This document shows, piece by piece, positions 1-6,923 of a stretch of DNA of 14,320 nt (within the stretch, counting starts at the first letter, position 1; every line of letters starts with the position of its first letter). Origin of the DNA: Methanobrevibacter sp. (GTDB lineage: Archaea > Methanobacteriota > Methanobacteria > Methanobacteriales > Methanobacteriaceae); the NCBI GenBank assembly GCA_017652345.1, contig JAGCBE010000380.1, forward strand, positions 1-14,320, given 5' to 3'. Made by a program: the position numbers and the translations under genes. The notes beneath the pieces were generated by a model that saw nothing but the letters and a program-made list of their open reading frames with translations, made no database searches and had not been told where the DNA came from.

Positions 1-2
1 AT

Positions 3-2225
3 GAATCATTGAGTGAAGATATTGATGATTTTGACCCTAAGTATGATGCAAGATATGAAGTAAATGCATATTATGGAAGTCCAAGAAGAGGAAATTATGC
101 AGGTCTTGAAGATGATTTCTACACAGATGACTTTGAAGAAGTAAAAGACTGGGTTTGGGAAAAGTGCCAAAAAGGTTTATATATAAATGTTGTTGACCGT
201 GAAAATGGAAATCAAGTAAATATAAATACAGAAAATTATGATTTTGAGTCTGATGATGCTTATAGAGTATTTGATGACTTAAAAGTTATACAAGAGTGTC
301 TTAACGAAGCAGATTTCAGTGGTGCAAAGGATGAATCATTGAAAAAGTCTGTTGAAGATGACTATATTAAACAAGCCGATGCTGATGTAAAGAAAGATGT
401 TGTTAGATTTACTTCATTAGTAAATAAAGGCGAAGCATGGGATGAAGCATTGAATAAGATGGGTTACATTTGTGCAGACCCAGGTTGTACTTCATGGATA
501 AAAGAAGTGTCTGACGGAGATATAATGTTCTCTATTGAATCTGATGGTGATGAGGGAACAATAGAAACTTCAACTATTCATTGTTCTATGTTTGATACTG
601 AAGGAAATGTTGTGTACGAGAAATCATTTAATGTTTTCTCTGATGAGTGGATTAAAGAAGATTATGATGAAGAAAAGTCAGTAGAGTTTGCATCCCATTG
701 GATTTGGGTAAAAGATAAAAATGATAAGTGGAAACTTTATGATGCCGTAAGTTCAAAAGAGGATGTCAACGATAGTGTAAGACAAGCAAAAGAAGATGAA
801 AGATTTACTGCTGTAAAAGTTACAGAAAATGGAAAACGCCCAGATGGACATATGAATGTTTTCACTTCTGAGGGATTAGATGAGGATATGTCTAAACCTG
901 ATTTTGTGGTTGGTTTCTATGCTGGTCCTGTTGATGACTATACATTAGAGTTAATAAATCCTAAAAAAATAGCACAAGTTGATGTGAGTGCTGAGGAATT
1001 AAGAACAAAATATGGAAAAAGTGTAGATAAACTTTTGAATGATTACACTTCTCAAACAGTTGATAAGTTAAAGAGTACTAACAGTTGGTTAAAAGCCCTT
1101 ATCCTAAATTTTGCAGAAGAAAAAGCAAGAAAAACAGGAAAACTGGATGATAAATTTAGAAACGAAGAAAGAAAGTTTTTAGAAACCGGTATTTATATGG
1201 AAAAAAGATTAGAAGAGATTAATTATCCTTTCGAAGACGGAATTAAAAAACTTTCTAAACATCTTGGCAAGATGCTCCTTCCTAAGAGAGAAAACTTAAA
1301 AGAAGGATATGCTGAAATATCAGATGATTTTTCCTTTGCAAGAAGTAACTGGGATAAACTTAATACGGGTGTTTCTTTTGACGATGCATTAGAAGAATAT
1401 AACAATCAATATGGTGAAGAACATTTCTATGCAAAACCGCTTTATGTAAAATCGGCTTGGGATACAATGGTGTCTATGTTTAAGGATAAGGAGTTTTGGG
1501 AATCCTTAAAAGAAGATGTTGATGGTGATATTGACCTTGATATTGAGACTGATTTTGGTGATGGTAGCGTAGAGGAGGGAGATACCTTTATTGAAGATGG
1601 AAGAGAGTGGTCTTGGATTGAAAGAATTGCAGGGCCTATTCACTTAGATTTTGATAACTGGTCTGTTTGGTCAGCAAGAGATTGGGATTATATTGAAGAG
1701 AAAGTAAAGCCTCTTCTCATAAATAAAGAAGAGTTCAATGTTGAGGTTCTTACTAAGATTTATGATGAAGCAGAAGTTGCCTATTTTGTAGTTGATGAAG
1801 ATACTGGATTTATTGATTGGGGTCCTGTTGAAACTTCTACTGAGGCACAAGATTTCTTAAATGGCAAAGTTGAAGATTATGAAAATGACGAAGAATATGA
1901 AGAAATAGAAATTGAAGAAGAATCTTTAACTGAATCAAGAGCTATTAAAAATGACGGAGATTATGAAGTTACCCTTCATTATGATGATATTGGCAATGGG
2001 AAAGAATATGACTATACATTAGGTTATGATGAAGTAGTAAGTTATTTAAAGGAGGTTGCTTGGGCGAATGGAGATGGCCCAGAAGATTTAAATGAAGATG
2101 AATATCTTGAATGGGTAATGGATAATTTTGATGAACTTTCTGATAAATATGAATTAAATGTTTTAAATTATTTCGAATCAGAAGCGTCTCAATATGAGTA
2201 TGGCCATAGATATGATGAGCCTTAA
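3..2225 (+). CDS. Acidic multi-module phage protein with L-x-E sites, 5'-truncated by the window edge
   Basis: I do not recognise a family. The reading frame is open to the window's left edge. The TTG at 9 that could be taken as a start has no ribosome binding site, and it is the Leu codon of an E-S-L-S-E-D motif read from position 3, so the real start lies upstream. Counting from codon 9, about 738 residues are visible, extremely rich in Asp and Glu, with no signal peptide or membrane segment. Modules rich in Trp and Tyr alternate with short acidic linkers carrying E-(S/N/G)-L-x-E signatures: residues 288-293 (EGLDED), 428-432 (ENLKE), 498-503 (ESLKED) and 638-643 (ESLTES). A degenerate copy, DESLKKS, is at 108-114. 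These fit the T4-type prohead protease consensus (L/I)-x-E, so a capsid-internal polyprotein is my inference. It heads a run of three similar genes. Its last codons form one arm of a hairpin (2211-2241). The gene itself is certain; the role is not. Confidence 0.85.
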   Translation, partial: ESLSEDIDDFDPKYDARYEVNAYYGSPRRGNYAGLEDDFYTDDFEEVKDWVWEKCQKGLYINVVDRENGNQVNINTENYDFESDDAYRVFDDLKVIQECLNEADFSGAKDESLKKSVEDDYIKQADADVKKDVVRFTSLVNKGEAWDEALNKMGYICADPGCTSWIKEVSDGDIMFSIESDGDEGTIETSTIHCSMFDTEGNVVYEKSFNVFSDEWIKEDYDEEKSVEFASHWIWVKDKNDKWKLYDAVSSKEDVNDSVRQAKEDERFTAVKVTENGKRPDGHMNVFTSEGLDEDMSKPDFVVGFYAGPVDDYTLELINPKKIAQVDVSAEELRTKYGKSVDKLLNDYTSQTVDKLKSTNSWLKALILNFAEEKARKTGKLDDKFRNEERKFLETGIYMEKRLEEINYPFEDGIKKLSKHLGKMLLPKRENLKEGYAEISDDFSFARSNWDKLNTGVSFDDALEEYNNQYGEEHFYAKPLYVKSAWDTMVSMFKDKEFWESLKEDVDGDIDLDIETDFGDGSVEEGDTFIEDGREWSWIERIAGPIHLDFDNWSVWSARDWDYIEEKVKPLLINKEEFNVEVLTKIYDEAEVAYFVVDEDTGFIDWGPVETSTEAQDFLNGKVEDYENDEEYEEIEIEEESLTESRAIKNDGDYEVTLHYDDIGNGKEYDYTLGYDEVVSYLKEVAWANGDGPEDLNEDEYLEWVMDNFDELSDKYELNVLNYFESEASQYEYGHRYDEP

Positions 2226-2241
2226 TAATAGGCTCATCATA
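2211..2241 (+). terminator. Perfect 11-bp stem-loop at the end of the first gene
   Basis: The arms TATGATGAGCC (2211-2221) and GGCTCATCATA (2231-2241) pair perfectly around a 9-base loop that contains the stop codon TAA (2223-2225). The downstream sequence is A/T-rich but has no clean T-run, so it could be a weak terminator, an mRNA-stabilising hairpin or an RNA-processing site. The next gene's GGAGAG site begins 12 bases later. Confidence 0.5.
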
Positions 2242-2268
2242 AATTTATAATAGGAGAGTATTAAATAA

Positions 2269-2880
2269 ATGATATTAAATGAGAGATTGTTTGAAGATAA
2301 CGATTTTGGTACAACTAATACTAATAGACCAGAATTAGTCAATTCATTATTGTTAGATTTATTTAAGGAATTAGGAGTTGACCCAAAGGTTGCTTCAAGT
2401 TCTATGGGGTATGATACTATTGTGTCATACATATCCTTTATTGCTTCTCAAGCATTAGGTGAATCTCTTAATGAGTCTGTAGATGAAGATAAATTGTTTT
2501 TTGAACTCATACATCTTATAGATAATCTTAATTATAGTGGAGAAGTTGCTAAAGAGATGTCTGATTTTGATGATGTTTATAATTCATTAAAAAAGTTATT
2601 AAATAGACTTGATAAATATTATTCAAAAGATGAATCTCTGAAAGAATCTATTAATACTGATGATGCTTATACCTATGAAGAATCAGAAAAAGTATTAAAA
2701 GATTATACAAATGACTGGAAAAAGGAAAGTGGAACTTCAAGAACTTATTATAAAAAGGAAAAAGATAATGCAACAGATATATTAAAAAAGCATTATAAAG
2801 TTGTGGAAGTTTCTGATGGAAGAGGCTCAAATGACGAAGAAATGTCTTGGGTTATTTCTTATGCTGAGCCAATTAATTAA
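2269..2880 (+). CDS. Unknown acidic protein with CTS-like N-terminus and two ESLxE sites
   Basis: A 203-residue protein of no family I recognise. The start is fixed by a GGAGAG site at 2253-2258, ten bases before ATG. The N-terminus MILNERLFED holds L-N-E and L-F-E within nine residues. This resembles the short T4 internal-protein capsid-targeting sequence, which is removed after an (I/L)-x-E site. Two near-identical motifs divide the rest: GESLNES at 64-70 and DESLKES at 121-127. They leave three parts: a helical segment (about 20-63), a second helical segment (about 72-118), and a C-terminal mixed alpha/beta module (about 130-203) rich in Lys, Tyr and Trp. No catalytic motif is visible. The gene sits between two other proteins with the same motifs, in one apparent transcription unit. 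The capsid-internal, processed role is inferred from motif and context only. Confidence 0.85.
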   Translation: MILNERLFEDNDFGTTNTNRPELVNSLLLDLFKELGVDPKVASSSMGYDTIVSYISFIASQALGESLNESVDEDKLFFELIHLIDNLNYSGEVAKEMSDFDDVYNSLKKLLNRLDKYYSKDESLKESINTDDAYTYEESEKVLKDYTNDWKKESGTSRTYYKKEKDNATDILKKHYKVVEVSDGRGSNDEEMSWVISYAEPIN

Positions 2881-2903
2881 AATTTTTTCAAATTAAAAAA
2901 TTT
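2880..2903 (+). repeat. A/T-only inverted repeat in an intergenic gap
   Basis: AAATTTTTT (2880-2888) and AAAAAATTT (2895-2903) are a 9-bp inverted repeat with a 6-base spacer, directly after the stop codon of the preceding gene. A stem made only of A:T pairs is weak and could arise by chance in this sequence. The same gap (2881-2961) carries two TTTACA hexamers (2906-2911 and 2929-2934). I cannot pair either convincingly with a -10 element, so no promoter is claimed. Confidence 0.3.
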
Positions 2904-2961
2904 GGTTTACATATAATTTCAAATATTGTTTACAGCTAAATTATATGAGGTGTTTTAAAGA

Positions 2962-3759
2962 ATGAAATTTAAACAAGTTGATGATACAAAATTAGAGGCT
3001 CTGAGAATAAAGAGACATAGACTCAGAGAAGAAGATGCTGGAATGAATAAATTCCACATGGTATACACTGTAGACGGTGTTAAGTCAGAACAAGATGTTT
3101 CTGCTGCTAATGTTATGAAAGCAGAAGAGCTTATCAGAAAACAATATGATGGTAAAAATATTATTTTTACTTCTAAGCAACCAGTAAAAGAAAATCTTGA
3201 AGAAGATAAGATAGCTGATAAGATTAAGTCAAAGCAAGACCCTAAAGAAATGACAAAGAGAGCAATTAGAATGTTAAAAAATCTTGGTGGGGAATATAAA
3301 GACCTTGTTAAAGAATATAAAGATACTTATGGGGAAAACCCACTTGATGAATCATTAAATGAAGATATGGAAAGCCCAGAGAAAGTGTTAGAGGCTGATG
3401 AAAAAGTTCCACAGACAGAAGAAACAGTTGGTCTTTCTAATGCAATTATTCAAGAAATAAATGGTGAATGGGAAACTATCCAACATTATAATGACTTGAT
3501 TTCTATTATGAGAACAGAGGGTAGAGATGACATGGTGAATGTTATCTCAGACATCATAGATGAGGAAAATAAACACATTGGGCAGCTTCAAAAGTGCTTA
3601 CAATTGATTTCTCCAAATGTATCTGAGATTGATTCTGGTGAAACAGAGGCTATTGGACAGTTAGATGCGAATGATAATTTATATGCAGATGATAATTGCT
3701 TAGATTGTGCTGATGATGATTTTGGGCCACACAGTGGATTTGATATTTATTTAGTATAA
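2962..3759 (+). CDS. Ferritin-like (half-ferritin/rubrerythrin-type) domain protein with L-x-E sites
   Basis: A 265-residue protein preceded by GAGGTG at 2947-2952. The N-terminal part (1-75) is basic to neutral and begins with a helix containing L-R-E-E-D at 21-25. A linker carries KENLEED (76-82) and DESLNED (129-135), both matching the (L/I)-x-E prohead-protease consensus. Residues 155-220 look like a two-helix ferritin-like unit: E169-x6-Y176 on the first helix (with E165, E171 and H175), then D200-E-E-N-K-H205 on the second, giving the E-x2-H metal-ligand pattern of rubrerythrin-type proteins. Only one half of a classical four-helix site is present, so a dimer would be needed to make a diiron centre. 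The C-terminal tail (222-265) is acidic with two Cys near 246-249. Ferritin-like is a good pattern match but unconfirmed. Iron binding and capsid location are inferences. Confidence 0.8.
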   Translation: MKFKQVDDTKLEALRIKRHRLREEDAGMNKFHMVYTVDGVKSEQDVSAANVMKAEELIRKQYDGKNIIFTSKQPVKENLEEDKIADKIKSKQDPKEMTKRAIRMLKNLGGEYKDLVKEYKDTYGENPLDESLNEDMESPEKVLEADEKVPQTEETVGLSNAIIQEINGEWETIQHYNDLISIMRTEGRDDMVNVISDIIDEENKHIGQLQKCLQLISPNVSEIDSGETEAIGQLDANDNLYADDNCLDCADDDFGPHSGFDIYLV

Positions 3760-3772
3760 AGAGGTTAAATAA

Positions 3773-5338
3773 ATGAAAATTGAAAAGTTAAATGAAAAAG
3801 TAGATTGGAAAGTTGCTATGGAAGGTAATAATAGCAACATTGACAGATTAAGAAATGTAGCAACTCAGGTTAATATCGATCCTGTTATGGGTGAAGTAGT
3901 TAGAGAAAATGAAAAATCAGATAAAATGACAGGCGATACATTTAAAAAGCTTTCAAAAGAATTAGATGGTATTACTCCTAAAGACCCTGATACTGGAAAG
4001 AAAATTACAATAAAGCCTTATACAGAAAAATTAACTCTTGATGAAAATTTGTTTAAAGAATCATGGACTTCTTTTGGTGGTAGCTGGAGAAATCAAACAG
4101 TTAAGAAAGTTAATTATGAAGAAGAAGATATTTCTGATGTTGCTGAAGAACTTATGAACTGGTATGGAGAATACTTTGAAGGTTGGGAAGGACCTGACAT
4201 CAAAGATGCTCTTTATGGATTAAATGGAGAAAGAATTCCTGGTTCTGATTGCCCGATTATCTTTACAATGGAAGAAGATGAGGATGATGAGCTTGATTTG
4301 GGATATGAAGATGAAGAGTATGGTGAATCTTTAAAAGAAAAAAAATCTTCTAAAAAGAAAAAGCATTTATGTGAATCTGTTGATGAGCCAATAGCGGTTC
4401 TTTCTTTGAATAATTTTGGTGGAATTGAAATTTATGATATAAATGATGAAGAAGTAACTTATGCAATAAATGATGGTAATAATATTTCAGAAAAAGAAAC
4501 AGTTGAATTAAAATGGGATTGTGAAGATGAAGATGGTGACTGTTCTCCATATTTCAATGTGGGAGATAGTCAGTATTATATAAGGGATTTTATCAAAACA
4601 AAGATGTTTGAGTCAAAAAAACTCCATGAATCAGATAGCGGGATTGAGTACAGGGATATGATGTATGATATGGTTGAAAATGGAGATGTTGATGCAGGGG
4701 AAATTCTTCGTGATTTAATTTACTGGGTTACAGAAGACGATATGGAAGAATTTATGCGAATTCGTAATTTAATTCCTAAAGAGGACATGGAAGAGTCATT
4801 ATCATTAAATGAGTATGTAGACGAAAATGAAGTAGTGGATGACGAGTACACTGTTATGGATTTATTAAATGACAGACTTTTTGGTTATGGTATAAACAAA
4901 AACAACTTTAGATTAAAGTGGAAGTTTGCCGATGTTGACCCTCTTATTAAAAACGAGCAGGGAAAAATAAAAAGAGGATATTTTTATCCAACGGCAGACA
5001 AGGAAAATATAATCCATGGAATGAAAACAGATAGACGCTCATTTACAATGGATGGAGTTGGAGTGTTTGTTTATGATGAGGAAGAAGCAGAGCTTGCAAG
5101 AAAAGCAGCTGAAGAACTTGGTCTTGAATTTAGCATGAAAAAGACAAGACCTGGAAATGCTTTTGACTATGTTGCAATAATTAAAGTTCCAGAGGCAATA
5201 CAGGAAATGCCAGTTAAAGATTATGTTGAATCCATTGGAAAGTCTATGTCAGATTTTTTAAGGGGTACACACAAAGGATTCAAAAAAGATTTTGTAAACC
5301 ACCCAAACTATGAGTTTAGAAAAGAATCCGAAGAATAA
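3773..5338 (+). CDS. Large acidic multi-module phage protein with ESLxE linkers
   Basis: A 521-residue protein with GAGG at 3761-3764 ahead of ATG, only 13 bases after the previous stop. No family recognised. It begins MKIEKLNEKV, with an L-N-E triplet ending at residue 8, like a short capsid-targeting peptide. Visible segments are a neutral N-terminal part (10-90), a Trp/Tyr-rich acidic module (about 95-165), a very acidic stretch (166-183), and GESLKEK (184-190) followed by a Lys-rich linker (190-197). After these come a beta-rich module (about 204-277), KKLHESD (282-288), a helical module (about 290-338), EESLSLNE (340-347), and a C-terminal alpha/beta module (about 358-500). The alternation of compact modules with motif-bearing linkers is the same as in the first gene. 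No enzyme motif or membrane segment is visible. It is probably a capsid-internal or scaffold-associated precursor, but that is inferred from motif and gene order. Confidence 0.85.
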   Translation: MKIEKLNEKVDWKVAMEGNNSNIDRLRNVATQVNIDPVMGEVVRENEKSDKMTGDTFKKLSKELDGITPKDPDTGKKITIKPYTEKLTLDENLFKESWTSFGGSWRNQTVKKVNYEEEDISDVAEELMNWYGEYFEGWEGPDIKDALYGLNGERIPGSDCPIIFTMEEDEDDELDLGYEDEEYGESLKEKKSSKKKKHLCESVDEPIAVLSLNNFGGIEIYDINDEEVTYAINDGNNISEKETVELKWDCEDEDGDCSPYFNVGDSQYYIRDFIKTKMFESKKLHESDSGIEYRDMMYDMVENGDVDAGEILRDLIYWVTEDDMEEFMRIRNLIPKEDMEESLSLNEYVDENEVVDDEYTVMDLLNDRLFGYGINKNNFRLKWKFADVDPLIKNEQGKIKRGYFYPTADKENIIHGMKTDRRSFTMDGVGVFVYDEEEAELARKAAEELGLEFSMKKTRPGNAFDYVAIIKVPEAIQEMPVKDYVESIGKSMSDFLRGTHKGFKKDFVNHPNYEFRKESEE

Positions 5339-5363
5339 TTGAATAAATAAAGGAGCATATTAA

Positions 5364-6026
5364 ATGTCAAATATGTTTACTAATTATGAAAATTTGGACA
5401 GTTCATATGTTCCAAATAACATAAACAAAAAGATAGAAAAACAATTGATGTTAGATGATGAAATTCCTAAAGTAAAGTATGATAAATTTAAACAAATAGT
5501 TGGTTATTCTTGGAGTTATGGTGATACATTTTCTATAAAATATACAGTTGCAAGATCAGTTTATGTTGAAGAGAATGCAATTATATATTACAATGATGAA
5601 CATCCAGGTTCCTCTACCGTTGGAATTTATGGACAAAAGGCATATAATCTCAAAACAAGACAATCATGGGTTTGTATGTCTTTAGACAGTTCTTCCTATA
5701 ATTGGGTAGAGTTAATTCCTTTTACTTTTCCAGCTAATGGGACAAATAAAGTTTATGTTGAGCCAGATTTTGACTATAGTGACATGACAGCAAAAGTTAT
5801 TATAGAAAATTTTAGGCATGAAGAGATTTATTCTACCTCTGGAAGTGTCTCAAAAGGATATATGACAATAGATATTGATAAAGAGTTATCAGAAAAACTT
5901 ATACAAGGAATTTATTATTGCTATATAATATTATCTAATAGTGAAAAAGAAATCGTTGATAAAAAATATACATTTACTGTGAAGGATAAAACAAATGATA
6001 TTTTGGGTGATAATAAATGTATATAA
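5364..6026 (+). CDS. Putative baseplate/tail structural protein, beta-rich
   Basis: A 220-residue protein preceded by AAAGGAG near 5349-5355. There is no family I can name with certainty. It is rich in Tyr, Ser, Val and Ile in an alternating beta-strand pattern. The C-terminal half (about 115-212) reads like an immunoglobulin-like beta-sandwich, with an IYYCYIILSN strand near 183-192 and a KKYTFTV strand near 200-206. The N-terminal 45 residues are more polar and helical. The gene overlaps the next one by 10 bases (6017-6026), indicating translational coupling. Its neighbour resembles a baseplate-type protein, so this is probably a tail or baseplate component. It lacks the ESLxE motif of the four upstream genes, which marks the functional boundary of that cluster. 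Confidence 0.7.
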   Translation: MSNMFTNYENLDSSYVPNNINKKIEKQLMLDDEIPKVKYDKFKQIVGYSWSYGDTFSIKYTVARSVYVEENAIIYYNDEHPGSSTVGIYGQKAYNLKTRQSWVCMSLDSSSYNWVELIPFTFPANGTNKVYVEPDFDYSDMTAKVIIENFRHEEIYSTSGSVSKGYMTIDIDKELSEKLIQGIYYCYIILSNSEKEIVDKKYTFTVKDKTNDILGDNKCI

Positions 6027-6379
6027 ATAATATGGGTATTATAAAAATGTTTAGAGGGGACTCATTTAGTACAGTCCCCTTTATAAATAATTCCACAGAA
6101 ATGATAGATGATAAGTATGAAATTACAGCAAATGATACGATTTACTTTGGTTTAATGGAGTGCAATCAAAGATTTGAGGATGCAATATTAAAGAAAGTTT
6201 ATACAATTGCTGATGTTGATACGGGTGGGAATATTACTATAAAAATAAACCCTTCTGATACAGTTGATCTACTTCCAGGCAAGTATTTCTATTCCATTAA
6301 ATTAAAGCATGACAATCAAGATGAATCGTTTGATGTATATACTTTAATGCAAGAAACAGAGTTTTGGATTTTGAGATAA
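6017..6379 (+). CDS. BppU N-terminal-like baseplate protein
   Basis: A 120-residue protein. It starts at the ATG that overlaps the previous gene; in-frame ATGs at 6032 and 6047 are alternatives, since the only SD-like stretch is a weak GGGTG near 6004-6008. The pattern is the one I know from the N-terminal domain of phage baseplate upper proteins (BppU family). It has an opening I-x-M-F-R-G-D segment (residues 9-15), a strand D40-T-I-Y-F-G (40-45), an acidic turn then a hydrophobic strand (73-78), and L86-P-G-K-Y-F-Y-S-I (86-94), with a closing strand near 107-119. Such domains attach receptor-binding proteins to the baseplate. Here the domain stands alone with no C-terminal extension, so it may be an adaptor or a short tail component. 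Family assignment is from pattern memory and fairly likely. Confidence 0.65.
   Translation: MYINNMGIIKMFRGDSFSTVPFINNSTEMIDDKYEITANDTIYFGLMECNQRFEDAILKKVYTIADVDTGGNITIKINPSDTVDLLPGKYFYSIKLKHDNQDESFDVYTLMQETEFWILR
6055..6080 (+). promoter_or_regulatory. G+C-rich stem-loop inside the start of the BppU-like gene
   Basis: AGGGGACT (6055-6062) pairs perfectly with AGTCCCCT (6073-6080) across a 10-base loop, and TTTATAAAT follows. Six of the eight pairs are G:C or C:G, unusual in this A+T-rich sequence. It lies 29 bases after the upstream stop codon, within early codons of the next gene. It could attenuate transcription or slow ribosomes. However, the GGGGAC arm also encodes the family-conserved R-G-D, so coincidence is possible. 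Confidence 0.35.
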
Positions 6380-6390
6380 GAGAGGTTTAG

Positions 6391-6876
6391 ATGTTAGTAA
6401 CTGGAAAAATAAAACCAAATAGATATAGCTGTGGTCATACTAAACTTGATGTTACTGTTTATTTTGCAGAGAATATTAAAGAAAAGAAAAAGAAAGTAAA
6501 TGGTGAGCAAGTAGTATCTTATGAGTATGATAGATATGAGACAAGCATTAGGTATAGGCCAGACTATAAAAAGTATATTGAGGACAATTACAATATGCTT
6601 TTAGAAAGAGCAAAAGAAGAAGATAGAATAGCATTATCTAAAGAGTTAAGAGAAAAAAGGAACAAACTTCTGGCAGAAAGTGACTGCCACATGGCATTAG
6701 ATAGATTAAATTTAGAAGTTCCAGATGGCAACACATTCGCTATTTGGAAGCCATTTTTAAAATCTCTTGGTGATGCCTTGACAGGTGATTGGGCTAAATA
6801 TAGACAAGCTTTAAGAGATTTACCTAATCAAGAAGGTTTTCCTTATAATGTAGAATTTCCAAAAAAGCCAGAATAG
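6391..6876 (+). CDS. Phage tail assembly chaperone-like protein
   Basis: A 161-residue protein with GAGAGG directly upstream of ATG. The C-terminal part has the recognisable signature of the phage tail assembly chaperone family (the Phage_tail_APC type): R-N-K-L-L-A-E-S-D at 90-98, then W134-x2-Y-R-Q-A-L-R-D-L-P (134-145) and G149-F-P-Y-N-V-E-F-P-K-K-P (149-160). In typical members these elements read as (R/K)-D-x-L-L-x-x-S-D, then W-x-x-Y-R-Q-x-L-R-D and a closing P-E-N-V-x-W/F-P. The N-terminal 60 residues are a beta-rich region with a Lys-rich loop (31-36), and a helical linker (61-92) joins the two. Proteins of this kind are often encoded next to tail fibre or lysis genes and help tail or fibre assembly. 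The tail chaperone label is a family name; the exact client is unknown. Confidence 0.7.
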   Translation: MLVTGKIKPNRYSCGHTKLDVTVYFAENIKEKKKKVNGEQVVSYEYDRYETSIRYRPDYKKYIEDNYNMLLERAKEEDRIALSKELREKRNKLLAESDCHMALDRLNLEVPDGNTFAIWKPFLKSLGDALTGDWAKYRQALRDLPNQEGFPYNVEFPKKPE

Positions 6877-6923
6877 CATAAAGAAAAAAATAAAAAAAAA
6901 TGTTGTGGGGAGTTTAGAAAGAT

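Larger units (their letters stand above)
3..4342 (+). repeat. Dispersed coding repeat: E-S-L-x-E protein signature (seven exact copies)
   Basis: Exact E-S-L-x-E copies are encoded at 3-20, 1500-1517, 1920-1937, 2461-2478, 2632-2649, 3349-3366 and 4325-4342, spread over four consecutive genes. Looser copies are at 330-350 (DESLKKS), 870-887 (EGLDED), 1290-1304 (ENLKE), 3187-3207 (KENLEED) and 4790-4813 (EESLSLNE). None of the ten downstream genes has an exact copy. The Ser codon varies (TCA, TCC, TCT) and so does the Leu codon (TTG, TTA, CTT, CTG). Conservation therefore acts on the peptide and not the DNA. The L-x-E core equals the T4 gp21-type cleavage consensus. Confidence 0.7.

Noticed and set aside
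221..228. TATAAATA octamers as T4-type late promoters (also at 6082-6089 and 11608-11615)
   Set aside because: They lie inside genes, and an A+T-rich window of this length is expected to hold several by chance. Only the intergenic one near 14291 is kept as a weak candidate.
1223..1405. Minus-strand open frame within the first acidic gene
   Set aside because: It is the antisense shadow of a strongly coding + strand gene, Ser/Leu-rich, with no ribosome binding site. The other minus-strand frames (for example 2178-2432, 4350-4550, 7796-8062, 9952-10134, 13222-13751) are rejected for the same reason.
6900..6917. Five-codon mini-frame before the putative holin
   Set aside because: It is too short to support, with a poly-A tract and no Shine-Dalgarno site ahead; it overlaps the holin gene's own ribosome binding site.
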